Notes under the pieces: model-generated
Told to the model about the DNA's origin: nothing
What the model saw: the letters and a program-made list of their open reading frames with translations, nothing else
The model's database searches: none
Shown here: piece after piece, positions 48,101 through 58,285 of the stretch
How positions within the stretch are numbered: the first letter of the stretch is position 1
Layout: the number at the start of each line of letters is the position of its first letter
Made by a program: the position numbers and the translations under genes
DNA from: Agapanthus africanus
Lineage: Eukaryota; Streptophyta; Magnoliopsida; Asparagales; Amaryllidaceae
Direction: 5' to 3'
Assembly (NCBI GenBank): GCA_030015575.1
Contig: JASDDO010000016.1
Span: 176,636,815-176,700,814 of the forward strand
Length of the DNA stretch: 64,000 nt

Positions 48101-50385
48101 CACGCCGTTAACCTAGTCTAGCTTGCTCTAGTATGTTTTGAACTCGATCGAACAAAATTCCCAAAAACCGTATTTTTCTTGCATCATGTTTCTGCCGAAA
48201 TATTTTCAGCTCCAAAAATTTTTCATGGTGTTGCAGAATAACATGCAGGGAATTATAAGAATTCTGCAAAAATTTTGTGACATGAATCCACTGTTCCACC
48301 GCGGAACCGCGGCCAAACCCATGCATTGGCCGCGGTTCCGCGGCCATAATAACTCCTTGCTGCACCAATTTTTCCCAGAGGGTCTTATACAAGGAAATAG
48401 GAGTTTTGGGATATTCTTTTTGGGCCCATATTTTCTGTGAGTGCTACAGTATTGCTTGGGGCCCACTTCGATAAATTTGATTGATCGAAAAGTTTAAACA
48501 TGTTAGTTCACAGTATTTACATTATATCTGCGACCGTGAATGTCATTCGATCGGTAAATCCAGTCTATCTGTTATAGCCCTTTTAGACGGATTTGCGAAC
48601 GTGGCATTCACGTTGATATTCTGTGTTGTGCTGTGATGTTTTGGATTGGTCGTGGGGGATAGCCTGGATGCAATGGTAGTACAGTTTTGTTTTATATGTA
48701 CATTTGATATTGCGGGGCGAGCGTCCGACATGTGGACTGCCGTCACTGCCTGTTTGTATTATTCTTTTGGGGCACGACCGGGTCGAGGTCGATGTACCCC
48801 TTGTATATATATTTTACTTTCTGTACTAGGATTACCCCGCGGAGGGGTGCTCGGATAGCCGGGTTCTAGAGGGCAACGAGCCCGCATCTCATGGCATTGA
48901 GATGGAAGGGGCTTTACTCTAGAATTGGCGGGCTATTCGCCGCACTCGTAGGGGGTACAGGTTGACCCAGGAGGGGTGCCCAAGTTACCGGATTCAATGA
49001 AGTGCTGGGTGGTCCATTCACATTGCTGAAGGGGGCTGCCTCACTTCAGGTTTTGGCGGGTAACTTACCGCGCCGGTAGGGGTCTAGGATTTCATTGCAC
49101 AGGCTATCCACACGACCAGGGGAACGTCGGGTTTCAGTAGCGGCTCTGTGAAACCCGGGGATCCCAGATATCTGTATTATTCTGTGATGCTGTGCATTTC
49201 TGTGATGTTGTATTTTATCATGCCTTGAGCGAAATATTATATATTGATATATATACTAGTAGATGTTGTATATGTTTTGCATCCGCGCTACTCCAGTCCC
49301 CGCTCTGTCGTTAGTTAAGTAACCTAACGGGTGATGACGGGACCCAGTGGCGAATGCGGATGGCATATACGTACATCATTATTTTCGTTCTTTATTGGTG
49401 TGATCAATTGATGGGACTGCGTTGATTCGGATCAACGCAAGCTAAACAAACCTATTCTGATGTTGTTGGAACACTTTTCAAAAAGCTGTTATTGCAAGGA
49501 CGTTCTCTTTTGTTTTGCATCGTGGTATTCAGTTGGAATATCATGCTCCTCAGTCGACGAGGCAAGGGCCGAGATCCCTTCACCGGGAGTGACCCCTTGG
49601 ACAGAAGTTTGCGTCAGGGCAATAACTTCACTATAGCCAATTACTTTTTCTTTGCATCGTGGTATTCAGTTGGAATATCCTGCACCTCATTCTACGGGGA
49701 AAGAGCCGAGATCCCTTCACCGGGAGTTACCTCTTTAGCAAAGGTTTTCGTCACTATATTTTAAAAGCTATCCAGTTCCTTCAACGATATCAAGTTCATT
49801 ACGTTAAAGGTTTTTGCCAGAAACCATTCGTAGCCCTCCGTCGTTTCATATGGATAGTCAATAGTATTCAAGCTGTGTATGTTGGCCAAAGTCAAGACAC
49901 AGTGATTGGTAGCTATTGGGTATTCATATGCAGCATAGATAGATGCGTTGATTTGGGACAGTCGTACTACTATTTTGGCCTTCATCAAGGGTATGTACGG
50001 GTGGGTTCAAATTAACCTGGATAATGACGGGTAGAACTTGACATGTGACTTATGATATGTTGGCCAAAGTCAAGGTCATAAGAGCGTGGGGTAAAAATCC
50101 ACATCGGGAGTTTCTAAAGAAACTGAAACTTGCCAGATATGCGCATACCTTCTGGAGTGTGATAACGTGAGCGGATTCCGTCACGTTATCATGCGATGAT
50201 AGTTGGATCCCGATTCCCACTGATGAGTTGGTTTACTCCTCGGGTTATCCCGGCTAATTCTTCTTTCAGGTTTGGGGAAGAACTTGACGTTACAGTGGGA
50301 GGTTTCCAGATTAGATAAAGTGATAACCATTCTAATCTAGGTTAGAGTGCACGCTGAGTGTTTCTTTTCTCTCTCTCTTTGGCAG
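48101..50385 (+). other. Leader of copia D
   Basis: About 2.3 kb, non-coding. GC-rich hairpin 48299-48343. Shared box 49270-49374 (GCGAATGCGGATGGCAT). Two GAGATCCCTTCACCGGGAGT units (about 49490-49610 and 49640-49745). Three TTGGCC-type motifs (49881-49896, 49974-49990, 50060-50076). Pyrimidine tract ending in GGCAG at 50361-50385. Confidence 0.75.
48299..48343 (+). other. GC-rich leader hairpin, copia D (perfect 18-bp arms)
   Basis: CCGCGGAACCGCGGCCAA (48299-48316) and its exact reverse complement (48326-48343) around the 9-base loop ACCCATGCA. It starts about 200 nt after the PBS. Best-preserved of the four copies. Confidence 0.85.
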
Positions 50386-52463
50386 CGACCATTGACCCGA
50401 CCCTAGACTATGACTCAGTGACCAAGTTGACCGAACCTTCTTAAACACTGGCTTTTGGATTGTCAGAGTTGCAGACCTCATTGCCACTCCTACTTTTACC
50501 CTTTTCTCCAGGACACCCAGTATTACTACGAACGTCCACTTCCATTGGACAAAACCATCGTATGGTTATATACGAACTCGAAGGAATTCGAGGATGGTTT
50601 CTGGTTCTGGAGAAAACGAATAGGACTATTCAGTTGTCTTTTCCTTTTACCTTCTCTCTCAGATTGCGAGTACTCCTTGGTTTAGGAGATAGTACACCTA
50701 TTACGCAAATTGGATAGTCTTCTTCCAAACCTTAGGCTGGTGCCGAACGGTGGGGAATGAAGAAAATTAATTAGCCTAAACGGTGTACAGAAGGTATTAA
50801 GTTAAGACAAAGAAAGGGATTAGTGAGAGTTTCTTCGTCAATCCAAACTAGCATTTCTTCATCAATCCTAAATCACTTTTGTATTTCTCCAGGACACTCC
50901 GTATCACTACGAAGATCCCAGTTTATTGGATAATCCATCGTATGGTTATATACGAACTCGAAAGGAACTTGTTCCAGTTCGGGGATGGATCCTAGTTCAG
51001 GAGAAATAGGAATAAGGTTTATTCGGTTGTCTTTTATCTTCACCTTCTCTCGCATTGCGAGTGCTCCTAGGATTAGGACAATACACCCATTATGCTTATT
51101 GGATAGTCTTCTTCCAAACCATAGGCTGGTGCCGAACGGTAGGGAAGGAAGAAAACCATTTGGCCTAAAGGGGTGTACAGAAGGTAATGACTAAAGACAT
51201 ATAAAGGGATTTGGAGAAGTGGCAAAGAATTATACGGTTACAGTTGTGAATCTGGATAATGGAAGAGGCATTACTGGGAATACCCGGATACCCCATCGAA
51301 ACATTTCAATGTTTCAGTTTCACTGTGTACTGTTAAAAGAAAATTGATTTCCCAATTAGACACTTGCTCCAGGGTATGTATTTACCAGGTATGATTCTCA
51401 CATCTGTATGGTTTTACAGATGATGAGTGGGAGTAAGTTATTGGGAATTAGGTGATCATCCTCACTATATCGGGATTCGTTGTAATTGGTGATATTTGAG
51501 GAAGTCACCTGGGTTGTTTGCCGGTCGGCAAATATTTGGTTTTGAATATCCGTTGTTATGCACCAATTTCAAATTGATATATCTGTACGTCTATTTTTAT
51601 AAAGTGAGATATACCTTTTTGAGATTATGTCTATGACATTTACATATATCAGTGGATGGTTAGGTAAGGAGCATTGAACGGCGGTGTAATTCTTCTTAAC
51701 CATAAGTACAGTTTTCAACCTACGACACACAGTGAATGAGTTATTAGACTCAGGGGACTTATACAGACTATTGTATATTGTCCAGTGTCCATTAGGACAG
51801 AGGGGTAGGTACTCGTACTATATTCTTTTTACTTGTGACTTGTGTAGTTCTTAGACAGGTGTTTCGTAGAAACGCAGGGTCCAAGTTTTGAGAAGTTATA
51901 GGTATAAGAATAAAGTAGAGAACCAGGTATTGCAAGTATCGGGATTCTTCAAGGTGATCGAAGATGTAGATACTTGTGGAAGGTATTCAGTTGATAGTAA
52001 TGATTAAGAGAACTTGCTTCTCTTTCAGGTTACTCGTAATTGGAAGTATTCCTAAGTTGAGTAACCCTGAACGACCTCCTTCCATTTAGTTGACATGCAC
52101 TGGAGACAGCTGCATGATTTGAATCTGGTTCAATTAAATCAGTGCCTCTGTTTCTGTATTGGATATAGAACAGTTCATATCTTGACGTTGTTAAGATACG
52201 GGGAGTTGTCCGGCTTATGCTTAAAACCAGACTCCGGATAACTCAAGGCACGTTTCCGTAATGGCTGTTTGTGGGTTGACCCGGGCTATGACGAGGGTTG
52301 ACTTTCTACCATCTGGAAGATCAATAGTGATATTGTTCTTGACTCGCCACAGTTTTAATTAAAAATGGATTTTTTCAGAAAACAGTAGTGGGAGTATGGT
52401 AGAACTGGAAGTGATTCCATAACCGCAAACGATTACTGAAGATTTGATAAGAACCTAAAGATT
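50386..52463 (+). pseudogene. Copia D decayed gag-less body with duplicated block
   Basis: After the leader there is no recognisable capsid or zinc knuckle. Two direct copies of an unidentified ~320-bp block follow (50503-50819 and 50884-51212). Beyond that most text is unrecognisable, but 52200-52330 reads as diverged integrase C-terminus (GELSGLCLKPDSG.LKARF against WGCPAYVEKQNPDKLEAR), and 52388-52450 matches the linker that follows it in H (GTAGAACTGGAAG). No frame is open for long. Confidence 0.6.
50503..51212. repeat. Two direct copies of an unidentified ~320-bp block in copia D
   Basis: Copy 1 is 50503-50819 and copy 2 is 50884-51212. Shared words include ATCGTATGGTTATATACGAA, TTGGATAGTCTTCTTCCAAA and GGCTGGTGCCGAACGGT. 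Identity is about 80-85% by eye. Not seen in the other elements here. Open frames inside (50455-50717, 50985-51194) differ between copies. Confidence 0.75.
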
Positions 52464-52914
52464 TGTAGGGTTCCTAGGCACTCTAGTGAGGTCTCACAAG
52501 GCATCACTAGATCAAGCTCTCGCTTCACCAAATCATGAAAACTTGTGAAGGAAACACACTCTACTACTTGGCAAGAGGTAGAGGATGAAGAAATAGGAAG
52601 TAGGTAGACTTTAGAATTGGATTTCTCACTCATTTGCTCAATTCACCATTGATGAAGTAAGCTTTCTTCTTTTAAGAAGATGAAGAAGAAGAAGATGAAT
52701 ATTATGATAAGTTTTTCTAAAAAGGAAATAATAAGAAATACTTATCATAATGTAACCATGGTAATGTGTAGAGAGTTAATCATGGTTGAATGGAATGGTC
52801 AAGGTTAAGCATGAAACAAAATGGTCACTTGGTCAAAGTCTTCATGAAGCTTCATGAAAACAACAAATGAAAGCCACCATTTCATTTCATTTTCTTTTAT
52901 TCATTTATCAAAAT
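52464..52914 (-). repeat. Copia LTR S2 (E family), left part
   Basis: Begins TGTAGGGTTCCTAGG after AGATT (52459-52463) and reads as the reverse complement of the last ~450 bp of LTR E. It is interrupted at 52915 by copia E and resumes at 63316. It may be a solo LTR or the 3' LTR of a longer minus-strand element; the window ends before this can be decided. Confidence 0.85.
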
Positions 52915-55137
52915 TGTTAGTTATATGTATGCCTTAGAGGCCATTACTGTACATAGAATGTATATTGTAGTGGATGCTGGGACATATATAGGGAGGACTT
53001 TCTTGCTCGACATGATAGTATGCTATCTGGTTACTCTTTACCTTAACGTGTACACTGATTGTCTCTCTGTTACATGTTGGTAAAGCCCTTAGGATGTGTA
53101 CTTGACTACCTGGACTATGATGCGGATCATACTAGTGGGGACATGGTAGTCCATAAGTACATCCTTCAAAGTCCCTAGTCGTGGGTATATCGAGACGGGG
53201 CATCGATATACCAGAGTAGACTAGCGTGTACCTTCTCGACCCATACAGATGGGCGATGGATGATCCCATATCCATTGGTGTTTGACATCGGAGATGATAT
53301 ACGGGTACTCAGTAGAGACTGGGTACACTGGACGGACTCGCCGAGAACTCCCAGATGGTATTATACCTCACGTCAGATGGCAGTTCTCTGGTGACACTGG
53401 TACAGAGTAGTCTGTTGACCCGAGATCGTCATAGAGTCTTGTGTGGTTCCCACTGTGCTTTGATTTCCATCTTACCACGTCCAAGAGGGCGTGCAAAATG
53501 GTGGTTTTTGGGTACAGTCCCGAGTCACATGGAGGCAATGAGCGATAGGAGGGGATTCGTCTCTCCCGGTATAGGGAGTTGATGTTGCGCTGTGTTCGAT
53601 TGGCTATAACAGGAAATCCCTGGCCAGGGTTGCTGAGATTTACTGGTAAGTGTTACCAGTAGTTTCTTGAATTGTTATAGACCTCATATCGACACGACTT
53701 ATCGAGCTATTGGGGTCTGACGTTTACCACCCCTAGGCAAGATATGCGACATATCAGACGATCAGACCGGACTGTACGGTAGTGTTACTGGTTGGATTCA
53801 CTAGAGTGTGAGCGGGCTTGCTCGTCGATCTTCTGATCGCTCAATACCCGGGTGGCCATTACGTTTAGCAGACCGCTTGCGGCTTGTGGGTGTTTGATAT
53901 GATCATCACCTGCTGCCGGCGTATTGACGAGTCTTTAGAGTCCTACACAGAGGTTTCCTGGCTCAAGCGAAACGAAATAGGAGCGCATATGAGATATGTG
54001 CGGGACCGAGAATAATACGGTATGTGATACTGTATTCGATTCTCGCGATGTGACATTGATCGGTTATATGCGATATAGCCGGGTTATCGGATCAAGTGTT
54101 GATTCGATAAGTTGTTACTGATGATACCAGTCGGTTATGTGCGACATGACCGGATCGTTAAATCAAGTGTTGATTTAATGATTTAATGCATAATTATATA
54201 TTTGATATATTACTTTGCATTAACTAGTATCGGTTCACTTTAATTGGATTTTCTCGCTCGGTTGTGCGCATTATATATGTGATATGATTTTGTGCACTAA
54301 CTTGTATCATGTTTGATGATACATGCTTTTTGGTTAAGTGTAAAGTGTTAAACCTTGGTTAATGAATAGGTTAGGGTTTATTATTTGTTATTCATTTATC
54401 TTATTTAATTATCCATTTCTTTATGATAAATGAATAAAAGAAAATGAAATGAAATGGTTGCTAATTTTGAATTCTAGTTGAAGCTTCTTGATCTTTTGAC
54501 TAAGTGATCATTTTGTCTCTAGTTTGACCCTAACCATTCCTTTAACCATGATTGATTCTCTACACCTAACTATGGTTCAATTATGATAAGAATGAATTTC
54601 TTTTCTCATTATTATCATTCTTATCATAATATATTCTTCTTCTTCTTCCTTCAACTCAAGAAGAAAAACCTAGACTACATCAATGGTGGATTGATGATAT
54701 GAGTGAGAAATCCATTTCTAAAGTCTACCCACATCCTATTTCTTCATCCTCTACCTCTTGCCAAGTAGTAGAGTGTGTTTCCTTCACAAGTTTTCATGAC
54801 TTGGTGAAGGTGGAGCTTGATCTTTCGATGCCTCGACGTAGATCATCTTCGGCATGGACATCGACGACCTAGCTTGTCCATTCTCCGACGAAGCCGACGC
54901 TTGAGCCCGGATTTGATTTGGACAGCGGAGAGGACCTCGTTGCGGAGCTATGGAGGTGGAGCACCGGATCTACAAAGGTTGTATTTCCGTATTCTCATTA
55001 GTTAAGTGTTAACTAGTTTTGTTTCGCCTAGATTTCTAGTTAACGATCCGTAGTCGGGTCTCTCGGCACCTAGAATATTTGAAATTGGCATGATCGATGC
55101 CTTGTGAGACCTCACTAGAGTGCCTAGGAACCCTACA
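52915..55137 (+). repeat. 5' LTR of copia E
   Basis: 2,223 bp, TGTTAGTTATATGTATGCC to AGGAACCCTACA. Dyads: 53184-53212 (GGTATATCGA / TCGATATACC), palindrome 53618-53629, hairpin 53641-53661 (TACTGGTAA / TTACCAGTA), and GTG-loop hairpins 54084-54110 and 54156-54180. A possible TATA element is at 54270-54279, which would place these dyads in U3. Confidence 0.93.
54270..54279 (+). promoter_or_regulatory. Possible TATA element of LTR E
   Basis: ATTATATATG, also present in the 3' LTR near 62446-62455. It is downstream of the hairpin-rich part and about 860 bp from the LTR end. Assigned from sequence form only; other AT-rich words nearby could serve. Confidence 0.25.
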
Positions 55138-55138
55138 G

Positions 55139-55150
55139 TGGTATCAGAGC
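55139..55150 (+). other. Primer binding site of copia E
   Basis: TGGTATCAGAGC, one base after the LTR. Confidence 0.93.
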
Positions 55151-58100
55151 CTAGCTAGAGCCTTAGGCGAAGTCTAGACGGAATTTGAAGTCCGAACGAA
55201 CCCGAAACCCCGAACCAATATTGCTCTCTGTCCAGATTTTAAAATTGTGGATTTTTCTAGATTAAAAATATCCAGAAAATCAAGCAGGGTTTTCTAAGAA
55301 TTACTGTAAATTTCGTGGGCCTAACTCAACTTTTCCACCGCGGAACCGCGGCACGTGCTATGCACTACGCGGCGGTTCAGCGGCGGGTTTGTCGTTTTAT
55401 GCATTTAGTTTTTCACAGTAATTCTCAGTATTCTGTGCTGGTTTTCCTGGGATATTTTAATATTTATTATACAGTTGAATTTTCAGAGGTGGTTTTGGGG
55501 TTTCGGAGTTTCGATCGGAACATCAAATTTTGTCTGTGTGGCTTTCCGGATAATTTTACAATATGTTAAAAAGTTCGACCGGATATAAATACCCAACTTT
55601 TCCCCTGTCGGGAAATTTCCAAGTGTTGGATTTTTCCGTAGTTTAACGACGTTCTAAGTAGTGCAAGTAACGCGATGGACCCTCTAGAAGACAACAAACC
55701 TTAACTCGATTATGTGACCGTCTTGAACTGCCCTTTGAACCTTCGGGTTTGGGGCAGTACGGCGTGCCACATGTGAGGCGTTGGCTTGACCCTTCTACGG
55801 CTGGACCGTTGGTACTGAGGCACGAACTGAATGTTGTTAGATTTGTTTCATGTGTTGATCTGTATTGGGAAAACTTGGGTGTTCGATTGTTCGATTGAAA
55901 AGTTTAACGTTTTCTGTTTATCTGGAATGGGATACAATAATTGGAATTCACAAGTAGTTATGTGATAACTAAATGAATGTTATAAACGTAGCACTTTAGT
56001 CTCACTTGATCGGTTGCCACGGAATTTTGATGTGATCAAAAGTCCGTCGCAATCACGTAGCGTACGCGGATACTCGCCGGATAAACTTAATAGACAGCCT
56101 CACCCCATAGCCCCGACCAAGTGACTGTAGGAGAACCCCGTCGCCGAAAGCATCCGTCCGGGTGCTCGCGGTAGCGGTGTTCCGCCTTGGTGCACTTCGT
56201 CGACGGTATCGGGGGTGCGGCCGCCTACTAAAGTTTGCGACGAGTATTCGATCAGGATGTCGGGAATCCTGTTGAATTGCCCGACTTGATATTGAAAAGT
56301 GTTTTCAATAAAGAGACTAAAATGCGGGGTTTATAATTATTAGGCATGTGATGTCTAAGTAATTCATTTGGTCAGGCATGCGATGTCTGAGGTGGTTGCG
56401 GATTCCAACTGTTGTAGTTTTACACTTTCTTTTCTATGACCGTAAGTGTAATATGTGATATCGCCGGTTTCGTTGCTATATGTCAACGACAATTGGGATG
56501 CGCATGTTTACTTACGTTGATGACATGTGATGTTATGTGTTGCTGGATATGTTATATTGGATCGTTGTGTTCGAATAGCCGGGGTTTTTTATGTGAGATG
56601 AGTGTTTTTCATTTTCATTCATGTAAAAACTTGTATGTAATATTCTTTTATTGGGGAACTTCCAGGTTGCGGAAGTAGTCACCCGTTGTATATTATTTAC
56701 TTTTCCGCACTAGGATAGACCCAAGGAGGAGGGCACAAGTAACCGGGTTCTGGAGTCCAGTGGGAGACCAACTCGAGGAGTCGAGGCCGGGTCTTCTAAC
56801 TCTAGAATTGGTAGGGTTGCTTGCCGCTCTCGTAGGGGTCTAGGGGTGTGGGTTTGGCTATTCATCACGACCGTGGAATCCGTGTTTTATACTGGCTCGT
56901 ATTGAAAACACGGACGTCCTAGTATATCCAATATTTCATATGTTTCTTCTGCTGCGATATCTGTGATGTGATCATGTGATGTTCTGTGATAGATATAGTA
57001 TATAGTATATATGATATATTATATAGACGTTACTTATGTTTTACACCCGCGCTAGCCCTGCCCTGCTCTGCCGTTAGTTACCTAACCTAACGGTGCACGA
57101 GGGGACATCGAGGCGAATGCGGATGGCATAAGTGTACGTCGTATTTATCTGTGATGTTTAGGTACTTAAATGATGGGACTTCATTAATGAGATTAATGAA
57201 ATAAAAGAAACCCAAGATGTTGTAGAATCGAATTTCAAAATAAAACAGGTAGCTACAGTTCTTGCTTTGCACAGCGGTATATGTGATATATCCTGCACTT
57301 TATTCGATAGGGAAAGGACCGAGATCCCTTCACCGGGAGTGACTCCTTTAGCAATAACTGGCAGATGCTACACACTCAGTTTGTCTTTTGATTGCTTTTA
57401 AGTGTTCTGCTTTGCACAGTGATATATATGATATATCCCGCACCTCATTCGACGAGGAAAGGACCGACGATCCCTTCACCGGGAGTGACTCCTTTAGCAA
57501 AACTAGAAAAGCCTCAAAAACATTCCATTTTAAAATCATTTGATTCTATAACGATATCAAGTTCATTACGCAATAGGTTTTCAGAAAAACCTGTCGTAGC
57601 CCTCCGTCATTTCAGATAAGTTGTATATAATATTCGTGCTGCATTTGTTGGCTTTCGTCAAGGTGCAGTGTGCGGTAGCTATATGCTGCTTATCTGCTAG
57701 CATACGATGCGATTGGATTAGGGTAGTCGTGCGGCTTTGTTGGCTTTCGTCAAGGGTCGTGCGGGTGGGTTTAATTCAATCAGGAAATAACGGGTTGAAC
57801 TTGACTAGCTGACTATAGGTTGTTTGGCCTCCGTCAAGGTCATAGCACGCTAGGGGCAAAATATTATCGGGAATTTCAAGTGTTGAAATTTGCAATGAGA
57901 TTGCATACCTTCTATGAGATAGTTGGATCCCGATACCCGCTGCGAGTAAGAGTTACTCCTGGGAGAGTTTTATACATTACAATTAGCCGATCAAGTAGGT
58001 GTCTAGAAAGGTATCAACGGGGTTACGCCTCTGGGAAAACGAGGTTTACATTAATTAGGTTTGTGCGAAAGCACGGGGGACCTCCCTCAAAGTACCGACA

Positions 58101-58285
58101 CTGGCCTGGCTGAAAGATTGGCGAACTTGTAGTGTGTAATTAATCCCGGCTAGTCTTTCCTTTTAGGGTTTGAAGGAAGATTTGATAAAAAGCAGTGGGA
58201 ACCATCCTGATTAGATAAAATAAAACCAATCTATTCTTGCAAGAGCGCACGCTGAGTGTTTTCTTCTCTCTCTCTCTCCTGGTAG
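55151..58285 (+). other. Leader of copia E
   Basis: About 3.1 kb, non-coding, longer than in A, B and D. GC-rich hairpin 55338-55383. Shared box 57032-57139. Two GAGATCCCTTCACCGGGAGT-type units (about 57245-57360 and 57395-57510). Three TTGGCTTTCGTCAAGG-type motifs (57647-57663, 57739-57755, 57823-57840). Pyrimidine tract ending in GGTAG (58259-58285). A GC-richer stretch at about 56095-56235 has no counterpart in the other leaders and no readable gene. Confidence 0.72.
55338..55383 (+). other. GC-rich leader hairpin, copia E
   Basis: Outer arms CCGCGGAACCGCGGC against a right arm GCGGCGGTTCAGCGG. An inner stem GTGC/GCAC closes the loop TAT. Two mismatches and a small internal loop by hand pairing. 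Confidence 0.7.

Larger units (their letters stand above)
45967..52463 (+). mobile_element. Ty1/copia retrotransposon D (partial)
   Basis: Plus-strand copia inserted in G2 pol after ATCTC (45962-45966). 5' LTR, PBS, long leader, then a strongly diverged body cut at 52464 by LTR S2. The remaining 3' part lies outside the window. Confidence 0.87.

Noticed and set aside
48108..48466. Overlapping ORFs on both strands near the PBS of D
   Set aside because: They span the GC-rich hairpin, which avoids stops on both strands by composition; no family similarity.
53355..53582. 75-residue ORF found in E 5' LTR, E 3' LTR (61530-61757) and solo LTR S (9727-9954 minus)
   Set aside because: Recurs only because these are copies of one LTR; differences include radical amino-acid changes, and it overlaps the conserved CGTCTCTCCCGG DNA word, which better explains conservation.
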